Shown: piece by piece, positions 1 to 9,000 of the stretch
Layout: every line of letters begins with the position of its first letter
How positions within the stretch are numbered: position 1 is the first letter of the stretch
From: a virus
Virus record (IMG/VR): IMGVR_UViG_3300010885_039200
Coordinates: 1-20,183 of that record
Length of the DNA: 20,183 nucleotides
Reading direction: 5' to 3' (one strand)
Made by a program: the position numbers and the translations under genes
Notes under the pieces: generated by a model
What the model saw: only the letters and a program-made list of their open reading frames with translations
The model's database searches: none
Told to the model about the DNA's origin: nothing

Positions 1-6
1 CCATAC

Positions 7-474
7 TTACAATATATCAATAGAACTTGGGGTTGCCAAGTCTTTTCTATAATATCTTGCTTGTATGTTATCGTTATAGCTATTTGTTTCTAAGACGTCT
101 GTTTTAAATTGGTACTTAGCTTCGAGATATGATAGATGTTTTGATGACCATGCTAGATCTAGTATTTCTTTATAGAATTTATCTTCACCTAAACGTTTCA
201 CGTCTTCTAATAATGGTTTACAACTACCCCAATATGTTTTCCAATCTGATTCGGCGTATGATACTTCTTTAGTTTTCTTACGACCAGGACCAGTTTGTTC
301 AGCTATGGCTTTCTTACCTAGTTTTTTAGTCTTTTTATGTTGAAGGAATTTTTTACCGATGTATATTCTACCATCAATAGTATTAGAAATAAGATAAACA
401 AATCCAAATGGAGTTTGTTCACCAAAATCTTCTATATTTTCAATTTTATTACCTTTATATAACCAATTTACCAT
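7..474 (-). CDS. GIY-YIG family endonuclease, possible homing endonuclease
   Basis: This 155-aa protein carries a GIY-YIG nuclease fold near its N terminus. The GIY element appears as FVY at residues 25-27 and the YIG element as YIG at 38-40, followed by KK. A basic stretch (about 41-70) and an aromatic DWKTYWGS motif (77-84) follow. Glu118 in the YLEAKYQF segment is the likely metal-binding glutamate of the family. Known members cut DNA as free-standing homing endonucleases, repair nucleases or phage host-DNA nucleases. Which role applies here cannot be told. The gene sits at the downstream end of the virion gene block, two bases after the preceding stop, a common place for a homing nuclease. 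A further ATG at positions 4-2, two bases after this stop, suggests that another minus-strand gene begins at the window edge. The fold call is fairly sure; the biological role is inference. Confidence 0.78.
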   Translation of the reverse strand: MVNWLYKGNKIENIEDFGEQTPFGFVYLISNTIDGRIYIGKKFLQHKKTKKLGKKAIAEQTGPGRKKTKEVSYAESDWKTYWGSCKPLLEDVKRLGEDKFYKEILDLAWSSKHLSYLEAKYQFKTDVLETNSYNDNIQARYYRKDLATPSSIDIL

Positions 475-476
475 TT

Positions 477-932
477 TTAATAATTTCTTGTTTTTATACC
501 ACTACCTAAATCAGATAATTTTTTTAATTCAAAACCACTTAAACTTTTAGTTTCTTTTATAGCATAATCTAAAACTGTTTTAGCAGCTTTAGATAAAGGT
601 TTAGGAGTTAGACCATCACGAAGATTTTCAAGGTATACTCTTGCTTCTTTTATAGCTACTATTTCATCTGGGGATTGGTCTAGTCCCCCAACATTACTTA
701 GTTCTACTAAATATCCTATAAGAACTGGATATGGGCTTGTTGATGAAATTTCTGTTTTAGTTTTTGTAGAAGTATTTTGGGCTATATCTTGAGCTTTTAT
801 TCCACCTAAAGACCCAGCTAAAGAAGCTAAACCTACTAAAATGTTTTCTTTCCAACCTTCATCTATAGAATTTTGGTTTAATGTTTTAGCTATTTCTTCT
901 CTAATAATTTGTTTTAATCTAGATTTTTTCAT
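477..932 (-). CDS. Small phage protein with amphipathic N-terminal tag and internal hydrophobic segment
   Basis: I do not recognise a function for this 151-aa protein. It opens with a short amphipathic helix, KKSRLKQIIREEIAKTL (residues 2-18), of a type common at the start of aquatic phage proteins and resembling the N terminus of the 120-aa product at 13368-13730. A hydrophobic stretch follows at about 29-46 (ENILVGLASLAGSLGGIKAQ) and ends in an AQ that looks like a signal-peptidase site, although it lies too far inside for a classical signal peptide unless the tag is removed. The rest (80-151) is predicted mostly helical. The gene overlaps the upstream structural gene by a TAATG junction, so it is probably translated by coupling with it and made late. 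It could be a packaged virion protein, a membrane protein or an injected protein. Confidence 0.7.
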   Translation of the reverse strand: MKKSRLKQIIREEIAKTLNQNSIDEGWKENILVGLASLAGSLGGIKAQDIAQNTSTKTKTEISSTSPYPVLIGYLVELSNVGGLDQSPDEIVAIKEARVYLENLRDGLTPKPLSKAAKTVLDYAIKETKSLSGFELKKLSDLGSGIKTRNY

Positions 933-1885
933 TATTTGTCTATATTAACTAAGATTGTTATATCAGTTGTTCTACTTGTTGGTAGTGGTTGACCTAATTT
1001 AGCCACCATTAATAATTCTTGATTTTCATTATAAAATCCTACTGTTGAAACATAAGGTGAAAAATATGATCCTGTTACAAAGTCATACATTGTACCATTT
1101 GTTGAGCCTGATATTAGGGATGGGTTTAATGAGTAGTTAAATTCTTCAGGTCTAATAGTACATTTATATTGTGTTTCATATATTGTTCTTGAACTTTGAA
1201 AACTACAAGTAATATTATTAGTTAAATAAATTCTTTTATCTATATCTGTAAGTGTGTTAAAATCTGTTATCACAATTATCCCATGAGAATAATTTATTAT
1301 ACCTACTTGAGAGTCTGATGATATCAGTATTCCTTCTCCATTATCTGTAATTAGAAAATTATAGTTAAGATTATTAGTTAATCTAAATATAAATGTGTTT
1401 GGGTTTATATAATCACCAAAGAAATTTTTAGGTATACTTAGTACTAATACACTACCATTAGAGGCTGTAGGGAAGTATCTATTAAAACCATAATTAGAAG
1501 TATAAGTTAATGAATTAGTTTGAAATAAACTAGTTTGTTCATAATTATAAAATCTACTATATATATTAGTTTGAGTAGTGTCTTCAATTAATTGGCCTAA
1601 ATAATTAATAATATTAGGTGAGCCACTTATTGGATTAGGGATGTAATTAGTATAATATAATTGCTTTATAGAATTATATAAATTACCAGTACTTATTGAG
1701 CTGCTATCTCCATAAGTAGATGCTGATGTAAAGAAAGAAGGAGAAGATTTACTAACATTTTCTCCTACTAGTCTTAGTATATTATTGTTAATAAAAGATG
1801 CGCTTCCCTCAAAAGAAAAACTTTTGTTGACAACTAACGGAGATACAATGACATCCGTGCTTAGAAATTGTTTGAAAGCACTCAT
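932..1885 (-). CDS. Virion structural protein, tail/baseplate type, with shared C-terminal module
   Basis: This 317-aa protein resembles structural proteins in T4-type aquatic phages by its opening (MSAFKQFLSTDVIVSPL) and its composition, rich in Ser, Asn, Thr and Tyr and fitting a beta-rich fibre or baseplate component. Its last 76 residues (about 242-317) form a module shared with the next protein upstream (1889-2959). Aligned landmarks are C242, the EFNYSLNPSLISGST stretch, STVGFYNENQELL and AKLGQPL. No enzyme motif or membrane segment is visible. It lies three bases downstream of its relative, which suggests tandem duplication with divergence of the N-terminal part, and it is followed by a TAATG overlap. 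The precise place in the virion is unknown; the structural role rests on context and family resemblance. Confidence 0.72.
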   Translation of the reverse strand: MSAFKQFLSTDVIVSPLVVNKSFSFEGSASFINNNILRLVGENVSKSSPSFFTSASTYGDSSSISTGNLYNSIKQLYYTNYIPNPISGSPNIINYLGQLIEDTTQTNIYSRFYNYEQTSLFQTNSLTYTSNYGFNRYFPTASNGSVLVLSIPKNFFGDYINPNTFIFRLTNNLNYNFLITDNGEGILISSDSQVGIINYSHGIIVITDFNTLTDIDKRIYLTNNITCSFQSSRTIYETQYKCTIRPEEFNYSLNPSLISGSTNGTMYDFVTGSYFSPYVSTVGFYNENQELLMVAKLGQPLPTSRTTDITILVNIDK

Positions 1886-1888
1886 TCA

Positions 1889-2959
1889 TTAAAAGTCTAA
1901 TTTAACACGTACTAATGCTTCTTTTGTAAAGTCTTTTTTAAGTGGTTTAGATAATTTAGCTACCGCTAGTAATTCATTTGAATCATTATATAAACCTACT
2001 GTTGTAATATAAGTAGTTGGGCTATTGATAAATAAATCATATAATACAGCTCCAGTACTACCTGATATAAAACTTGGATTTTCAGTGTAGTTAAATTCAG
2101 CATTTCTTGCTCTACAAAATACAAAATCAGAAGTAATTGTTTCTTGACTGTTTAATGAAAAACTACTTACATATGAACCTGTAGTCATACCTATTTTAGC
2201 TGAGCTTGTTGAGTATAAACGCGCTGGGTTCTGGTTGTTTGTATTTGATGCTCTTTGAGTACCTAAAGATATACCTCCACTAGCATGAGGTAAATCTAGC
2301 GCTGCTGCATTTAATATAATAGTCCCAATATCTGGGAGGAATAAACCATATGATCCAGATATAGTCATACCTGCGCTAATAGCTCCTAAAGCGCTATTTG
2401 CTGTAGTAATAGCAGCTCCATTACTTCCTGATACAATTTGGAATACTCGTCCTGCGTCACAGTATGTAATGGTGGTTGTATCTAAACTGTTATCTGTTAA
2501 TGTTATAGCTTTAGAAGCAGAATATAATGTTAAATTTAATGATCCTGGGAATAATGATTCTTTAAATCTTGCTCTATCTATTGTAAGAGAATAAAAGTCT
2601 TGTTGATTAGGAGTAACAGTTGAAAATGAAAAATTAGTGTTCTCATCACCATAAATTAAGTTACGAAATTGACCATATACTGTTCTAGAAGGAGATAATC
2701 CATTTATACCAGCGTCATATAATAATGATCCTGAACCAAATTTATTTCCGTAAGCTATATTAAATTGTAACTCAGCAGAACTATCAGTTGCTGGATTAGC
2801 GTTATATACATTTATATAATAATTTCCAGATGTTCCGTTAGTTTGTGTAGAAGAAGTATACATTAATACTAAAGGATTAGACAAATTAGTCCAACATGGT
2901 GCTGTTATAGTATCCGCACTAACTAAAAAATCTTGAGGGTCTAATGATTTATATGACAT
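1889..2959 (-). CDS. Virion structural protein, tail/baseplate type, with shared C-terminal module
   Basis: This 356-aa product starts with MSYKSLDPQDFLVSADTITAP, an opening I associate with conserved structural proteins of aquatic T4-type phages. The middle is a low-charge, Ser/Thr/Gly/Asn-rich region likely to be beta structure. The last 75 residues (about 282-356) match the C terminus of the neighbouring 317-aa protein: EFNYTENPSFISGST, TTYITTVGLYNDSNELLAVAKL and a basic end (KPLKKDFTKEALVRVKLDF). Both adjacent proteins keep this module while their N-terminal parts differ, so it may be the docking or trimerisation part. No catalytic motif is visible. The upstream gap (2960-2975) holds AATATTATAA, a one-base-shorter variant of the repeated intergenic motif. 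The structural call is good; the exact position in the tail is not known. Confidence 0.74.
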   Translation of the reverse strand: MSYKSLDPQDFLVSADTITAPCWTNLSNPLVLMYTSSTQTNGTSGNYYINVYNANPATDSSAELQFNIAYGNKFGSGSLLYDAGINGLSPSRTVYGQFRNLIYGDENTNFSFSTVTPNQQDFYSLTIDRARFKESLFPGSLNLTLYSASKAITLTDNSLDTTTITYCDAGRVFQIVSGSNGAAITTANSALGAISAGMTISGSYGLFLPDIGTIILNAAALDLPHASGGISLGTQRASNTNNQNPARLYSTSSAKIGMTTGSYVSSFSLNSQETITSDFVFCRARNAEFNYTENPSFISGSTGAVLYDLFINSPTTYITTVGLYNDSNELLAVAKLSKPLKKDFTKEALVRVKLDF

Positions 2960-2975
2960 TTTTTATAATATTTTA

Positions 2976-3632
2976 TTAGCTAACTTTTGTTATAGTGATT
3001 GGAATAGTTACTCTTGCTCCACTATCTCTACCTACTATAGTTAATATTGTTTGTAATTGAGTTTGTGAACCAAATAAGGTATTAATAGTAGTACCAGTCA
3101 TGTTTAATGTAGTACCAATTACTGTTTTAGATACATTAGTTCCTAAGGTTGTTGTTGAGTTAAGTGATGTAGCTTGGGTTGTATTAATACCTACACCATT
3201 AAATACACTCATTGTTCTAACATCACCTATAGTAAAGTTATATCCTGATGCCTCATATGTTTGTGATCCACCTAAATAATTTAATGTTTGAGGAGTAATA
3301 GCAAGTGAAGCTCCTTGATTAATAACTATATTAGTATAACCAATATTAAGAATAGGCATTTTAGCTGTACCACGAGGTAATGTAGTAAGTAAATACTTCA
3401 TTATTTGTGTTTCATCAGAAAATGCTTCTAATAAAGGCATACCTTCAATTGCTTGACCATAATAAGCAGAGCCTGAAGGATTGTTTGGGTTGAATAATGT
3501 GTAATCAATTTCGTCATCAGATAATGAGAATTGAGTAATACGGAATGAGCCATCGTTTTTTGCCAGTAATTCTCTACCTTTTTTAGTTAAAATAGCATCA
3601 ACTGTTATAATTTGGTTATTTAAATATCCCAT
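2976..3632 (-). CDS. Conserved virion structural protein, baseplate/tail associated
   Basis: This 218-aa protein has a recognisable N-terminal half: NNQIITVDAILTKKGRELLA (5-24), then an acidic LSDDEIDYTLFN segment and a conserved-looking LPRGTAKMPIL near residue 90. I associate this pattern with a structural protein found next to the two upstream-type proteins in aquatic T4-type phages. The C-terminal half (about 105-218) is Thr/Asn-rich and ends in a beta-strand pattern (TILTIVGRDSGARVTIPITITKV) that could be an Ig-like domain. No enzyme motif, signal peptide or membrane helix is seen. The 27-base gap before it carries one exact copy of the ATATTTATAA motif, 15 bases before the ATG, and no Shine-Dalgarno sequence. 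Its position in the virion is not known. Confidence 0.72.
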   Translation of the reverse strand: MGYLNNQIITVDAILTKKGRELLAKNDGSFRITQFSLSDDEIDYTLFNPNNPSGSAYYGQAIEGMPLLEAFSDETQIMKYLLTTLPRGTAKMPILNIGYTNIVINQGASLAITPQTLNYLGGSQTYEASGYNFTIGDVRTMSVFNGVGINTTQATSLNSTTTLGTNVSKTVIGTTLNMTGTTINTLFGSQTQLQTILTIVGRDSGARVTIPITITKVS

Positions 3633-3647
3633 TTTTATTTTAATTTA

Positions 3648-3657
3648 TTATAAATAT
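3648..3657 (-). repeat. Intergenic motif ATATTTATAA, copy 4
   Basis: This exact copy lies in the 27-base gap after the 481-aa gene, 15 bases before the start codon of the 218-aa protein. A one-base-shorter variant (AATATTATAA) lies in the next gap, 2960-2975. Confidence 0.55.
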
Positions 3658-3659
3658 TA

Positions 3660-5105
3660 TTATATTGTGCCTTCTGCGGCAAGTTTTTGAATTATAGTTG
3701 TAAAATTATCTTCTAATTCTTTAGACATATGTTGTGGTTTGATAAAACCTGTTAATGGAACATTAGCTGTGTTATCTGGTTTTTTAGCATCTAATATTAT
3801 TTGGTTACCAGAATTTGGGTTCACTCTATATATGACAAAATTATTTATATTAGTTCCATTAGGTATATTTGAATTTAGTCTTAAATTTAAATTATACTCT
3901 CCATCAGTGATAATTTCATAAACAATAAATGTTTTATCAGGATTATATTCAAATCTTATATAATCTCCAGGTTTTACATTAAATGGTAAAGCTATAGTAC
4001 TAAACCCAAGAGAAGATGAAGGATTTAATTGTCTTAACCCAAATGAGTAAGCATTACCTAATTCAACTGATGCTGTTAAGTAATTAGTAGAACTACTACC
4101 TGTTGTCCAATAATAAGATAAAGATGAAGAAAATGCATTGATATACGCTGGGATACATGTGAAGTATGAATCTGATCCTACTTCTATAAATGGACCAGCA
4201 TAGTTTCCGCCTAGAGGATAAGGTGGGTTTGAAGCGGCTTGTACTTGCACTTTAGACCCACTACTAAAATTAGTATATTCTGATTGGATTTTTATTTTAG
4301 TAGGTTGAGTAATTGTATAAGTTTTTTGAGTTAAAACGTATGGGAAGGAAGTAGTACCGATTGAAGATGATTTTATATAAACTGTAATTTCAGTTGGTAG
4401 AGGTTGGTTTATGTCTGGGGCAAATGTATCAGGATCATATCCATATTGTGGCCAAGCATATATTTGAGTTCTGAATGATACTGGGTTGTTATGATCAGCG
4501 GTTCCTGATGAAAATGTGTACCAGTTACTAGAAGTATTATATAGTCCATTAGGATCAAATGTCTCTGTGATAAAGGTTACAGCTACACCACCTGTGGTAA
4601 TATCTTGGCTTCCTCCAGAATTTGGTTTTTTAGTATAAAATCTAAAATCATAATCATCATACGCGTAATTAGCCCCATTGTTTACAAAATATAATTTTGA
4701 AATTCTGTCTCGTATACCAGATCCAGTTTGTGATATTAATATAGGTTCAATTCTACCAAAATCTGTTATAGTTTTGTCTCCTAATAATGATGAAAATAAT
4801 GTTGTGCCCTCTAAACTAGCAACATTTACTATCTTTCCACGTTCAAAATTTTGTAATGTATTAATTAAATCAATAGAGTTAGGTTGAGGAGCAACAACAT
4901 TACCTTGAGCGTCAATTAAATATTTTATAAAATAAGCTGTTTGGTCTATGATTTCTGGGGTAGTGTTTCCTACAGCATCGAAATAAGCAAAATATGTTTG
5001 ATTTTTTTCAGCTGCTGATAATGAACCATATCCACTACTATCTAAAGTAGAATCATTAAAATCTCCAACTATATTGTTATTTAAAAAATAATTTTGATCA
5101 CTCAT
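3660..5105 (-). CDS. Probable virion structural protein, outer baseplate or fibre type
   Basis: I do not recognise a named family for this 481-aa protein. The N-terminal part (about 1-130) is mixed and contains DQNYFLNNNIVGDFND and a YFIKYLIDAQGNV strand. The rest is rich in Ser, Thr, Asn, Pro, Gly and Tyr with alternating hydrophobic residues, consistent with beta-sandwich or fibre-like domains. No catalytic or transmembrane signature is visible. The start overlaps the stop of the upstream 324-aa gene in an ATGA junction, so the two are likely translated together. Position inside an uninterrupted run of structural genes is the main evidence for a virion role. A receptor-contacting role is possible but is only inference. 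Confidence 0.68.
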   Translation of the reverse strand: MSDQNYFLNNNIVGDFNDSTLDSSGYGSLSAAEKNQTYFAYFDAVGNTTPEIIDQTAYFIKYLIDAQGNVVAPQPNSIDLINTLQNFERGKIVNVASLEGTTLFSSLLGDKTITDFGRIEPILISQTGSGIRDRISKLYFVNNGANYAYDDYDFRFYTKKPNSGGSQDITTGGVAVTFITETFDPNGLYNTSSNWYTFSSGTADHNNPVSFRTQIYAWPQYGYDPDTFAPDINQPLPTEITVYIKSSSIGTTSFPYVLTQKTYTITQPTKIKIQSEYTNFSSGSKVQVQAASNPPYPLGGNYAGPFIEVGSDSYFTCIPAYINAFSSSLSYYWTTGSSSTNYLTASVELGNAYSFGLRQLNPSSSLGFSTIALPFNVKPGDYIRFEYNPDKTFIVYEIITDGEYNLNLRLNSNIPNGTNINNFVIYRVNPNSGNQIILDAKKPDNTANVPLTGFIKPQHMSKELEDNFTTIIQKLAAEGTI

Positions 5106-6076
5106 ATGTTTCTAAATGAATTTGTTCTACTACCATTGTATCTTAAATTAGACCAAGCTTTTGAACTATAATTTGAATCTTGAACAAAAGCTCTATCCGC
5201 TGTTCCTGATATGATAAGAATAAAATTAACTGGAGTCAAGGGATTTTGAGAATAATCTACATCCATCCATGAGGTAGAATATTGTGGTATTTCAGCATTA
5301 TCTAATAATGGATTGTAATCATTATAATCAAAATTAATTTGGTCTGGATCAAAATCTATTAATGATGAAGAACCATTAAATGCTGGGGTTACATTAGAAG
5401 CAGTTACAGTTAAATTTGCTACTATAAAACCAGTTCCTGCTGATAGAAAAAATCCAATTCCTAAATTTAATGCCCCTTCAACAAATGGTACTGAGGGGAT
5501 TGAATTTGAGTCTAATATTATACTACCTGATCTAATTACATCAGCACCCGGACCTGCGGGGACTGTAAAGGATGTACTAGCTATATATGGAGATTCACCA
5601 TCAGTAAAATTATTATCAATAAGAGCAAAAGCTAATGTTTTAGGAGTAGTAGGGGCAATAGAAGCTGTAAATACAAATTGGATTTGAGTATTAGGAGTTT
5701 GTGTTAATCCATATACTCCGGATGAAGAATTTAAATTATTTAGAGAGTTTCCACTATTAATAGTAAAGTTAGAAGCAGTATAATAAAAAGTATTTATAAC
5801 TGAACTTATTGTTGATGTTGTTGCTTTAAATCCATAGTCATTTATATCTCCTAGTGAGGATGATCGGGGTTGAGGATTTGATAAACCAAATACAAAATAA
5901 TCATTTTGAACTTGTGTTGTAGCAACATTATATTGTAATGTACCTATATCTCCATAATTAATACGAATAGAAGACATCTGAGCTAAGTAATCAGATTTGT
6001 CTGTACCGTTAGTATCAAATTTATTAATTTTTAAATATTTAACACCTTCATTAAAGGTTGTACCGTATGTTGGCAT
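5102..6076 (-). CDS. Probable virion structural protein
   Basis: This 324-aa protein begins MPTYGTTFNEGVKYLKINKF and continues with a short charged region (IRINYGDIGTLQYNVATTQV). A long Ser/Thr/Asn-rich part follows (about 75-240) that looks like beta structure, and a Tyr/Asp-rich C terminus. The segment around 245-290 (DFDPDQINFDYNDYNPLLDN, then STSWMDVDYSQNPLTP) is acidic and aromatic and may bind metal or a partner protein. I do not recognise a named family. It follows the 1185-aa gene after 15 bases and overlaps the next gene by ATGA. No membrane segment or signal peptide is seen. A baseplate or fibre adaptor role is plausible from context only. Confidence 0.68.
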   Translation of the reverse strand: MPTYGTTFNEGVKYLKINKFDTNGTDKSDYLAQMSSIRINYGDIGTLQYNVATTQVQNDYFVFGLSNPQPRSSSLGDINDYGFKATTSTISSVINTFYYTASNFTINSGNSLNNLNSSSGVYGLTQTPNTQIQFVFTASIAPTTPKTLAFALIDNNFTDGESPYIASTSFTVPAGPGADVIRSGSIILDSNSIPSVPFVEGALNLGIGFFLSAGTGFIVANLTVTASNVTPAFNGSSSLIDFDPDQINFDYNDYNPLLDNAEIPQYSTSWMDVDYSQNPLTPVNFILIISGTADRAFVQDSNYSSKAWSNLRYNGSRTNSFRNI

Positions 6077-6091
6077 ATAATTTTATTTAAC

Positions 6092-9000
6092 TTAATATAT
6101 ATTTTGGTTACCACCACCACCAGTTGGGACTCCAGGTCCTGTTGGACTAGTTATACTTCCTGTGTCAAACCATAAATATATCTCACCTTGGTTTGGTGAA
6201 GTATTAATATTTAAAAAATCTTCTAAAGGTGTTATATTACTTAAATATAATGTAGGTGTATATAAATTTTGAGTAGTTGAAGGAAATTTAAATTCATTAT
6301 TTGGATTTAATTCACCATTAGTTACTATAAACTCAGTACCAGGTAATTCACCATTATAAAATTCATCTTGTGATGAATGGGATATATAAGATACACCTGT
6401 TGGTCCATCATATGTTTGTATCCAATTTTGAGAGAATGTAGTAGTATTATATTGATTAAATGTTCCTCCTGTGCTACCACTTATAAAAGCAGTGTCTATA
6501 GAGCCACTATAATCTAATTCTTCCCATTCAATTTGTGGTTGAGGATATTTATTTCTTTCTAAAATATGTTGTTTGATAACTATACCTGATGATAGACTTG
6601 TTCTTGCAGGAACAAAATCTTGAATCATCTTAAATAATGAATTATCAAAATATTTGATTAATCTTATATAATCAGTTAAATCATATGTGTCAAAATATTT
6701 TTGAAAGAAATTAATACTTAAAGCATTTAAGTCTGGGTATGAAGTGGCTGATGATGATACTTGTCTTGGGTCACCAATATATTCACCTATATTAAAATAT
6801 CCTAATGAATCTATAATATCATCATTAATTTCATTTTGAGGTGAAAAAGCTATTTCTAATAAATTAATATCAGGTGATTCACTCCCTGAGGCGGGGTAAT
6901 TTTGTTCTATAGAAATATAAGGTGATATAACACTTCCTGTGGGTAAACTAGAAGATACAATTTGTATTTTGTCTGTTACTCTGCCTCTTAAACCTATGAT
7001 AGGAGAGTTTAGGAATCGAGATTCTACATTAGGAGTGAAAGTAATATTAGTTAATGCAGCATTTACTGGGGCGGCGAATGAGGAAGTTGTAGCCCAAGAT
7101 CCAGTTGCTCTAGGATGAACAGATGCTGACCCAGTGTATAAATCTCCTCCTAAAGGTAATCTAAAGAATAAATAATCATCGTATAAAACCTCTCCAGAAT
7201 AATCTATAGATTGAGGATTCATCACATAATCTTTGAATGAGTCTACACTTCCTGTTTTAACCCAATATCTTATTTCTTGAAATGAACCTGTAAACCTATT
7301 ATATGTAGTTCCTCCTATGTTGACAGATGATGAAAGGAATATTGATGCTTGGCTAGCAGTCCAAAAAGTATTAGCTAATGTGATAGATGAAGAAGCTAAA
7401 TATCCTATTTGATTACCATCATATCCATCATAATAAAGTTTATTACCAGCATATAATGTATAAGTATCTTGAAATTTATTAATCATGATTGACCACCAAC
7501 CATGATCAAAAAATGGTAAATATATACTAGCTGTATTTGTAAGATCGTTTGTTTTAGGATAAAAAGTTAAATAAGCATGTTGGTAATAAGGATTTACTAC
7601 TGAGCCACTATATGAGCCTGTGGTTAAACCAGATCCACTATACTTAAGAACTAATGAAGAGGAAGGTTCAAATTGTGTGGTTGCTGTGCTTAGACCCCAT
7701 AATTGGTAATTTGAGCCTGTATCAAAATTACTAGTTTTAAACCTAAATTGCACTGATGAGGCTTTATTGAAGTTTATACTAGAACTCCATGCTGAGTTAG
7801 GGATCCAAGGAGTAGTTATATTAGTAGAAGCACTAGCAATAGCAGCGTAATTGAATTGTTGATCAAAATAATCATAAGTAGAAGTGTCTTTGTCTCTACC
7901 TCCAAACTCGCTAATTCTTAAAATAGTATCAGGTACACCAAAACAATTTATTAATGCTCGTAAACCAGGTATAGTACCTTTAGTTTTAAGTAAATATGGT
8001 AAATTATGGTATAAACGCTTATATACTTCTTTATTTATATCATCTAGTGGTATTATAGAAGCAGCATAAGATGAAGTAATATAATTTGTTATTAATTCAG
8101 ATCCTGTTGGGTATAAATTTCTTCCAGTACTTCCTGAGTTAAATCCGGTAAACGCGTTATATAAATCATTTGTTGAGAAATTATTTTGATATATTTTAAC
8201 ACCAAACGATTTTAATGCTTCAGCTACTAAATCTTTAGATATACCAAAATCTAATCTATTATCACCATTATAACGGTTAGATACATCTTTATAATATACC
8301 CAAATATTATCATAATATTGACCAACCATATCAACAAATAATTTATATGGTTGATTCTGGGGATCATCTTTTAAGTAATCTGGGATGGTATTGGTTAAAT
8401 AATCTTGGTTATCTCCATCATATATAGAAGCACTTAATAGTCTTCCTCCATAGTAAGCTGATGTTACATCCGAACTTCCTAACCAATTTAAAACTTGAGT
8501 ACTAGTTGATGAGTATAAAGTATAAGGTAATGTATTATTAGATTTAGGCCAAGTATATGAACTTGATTCATAATACATATAATATTCATACCCATCAAAG
8601 TTTTTAATTAAATTATCTATTTTATACTGGAGTATGGATACACTTTCAGATACTGAGGATGATAATGAAGAAGATATTAAGGCTATGCTACTACTATATT
8701 GTTCTATTTGTTGAATCTTATAATAGAAATTATTAAGTCTTGTTTCAGTAGAAGAAAAATGAGCAAAATTAGAAAAATCAGTGTAATCAACACCTATATT
8801 TATACTTTTATCATTTAAATATGATAATATCTGTTGTTGAGATGAAGCTAACCCTGTGTTTAGTAACTCTTCGTAATTTATATAATTCGATGAATTATTA
8901 ACTCTATCTTTTATAGGTAAATTAAAATTAGGACCTTTAATAGTAGGATTTATTATCTGTGGGATAATTACCTCAGGTTGGAATTGGATATTAAAAGCTA

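Noticed and set aside
3739-3921. Plus-strand open frame of 60 codons inside the 481-aa gene, and similar ones at 4678-4887, 7884-8069, 10769-10966, 16865-17053 and 19872-20057
   Set aside because: All lie fully inside well-supported minus-strand genes, lack ribosome binding sites and resemble no known protein, so they are best explained as antisense shadows.
8032-8039. Further TATAAATA matches on the minus strand, for example at 8032-8039 within the 1185-aa gene
   Set aside because: They lie inside coding sequence with no gene start nearby and are expected by chance in DNA this rich in A and T.
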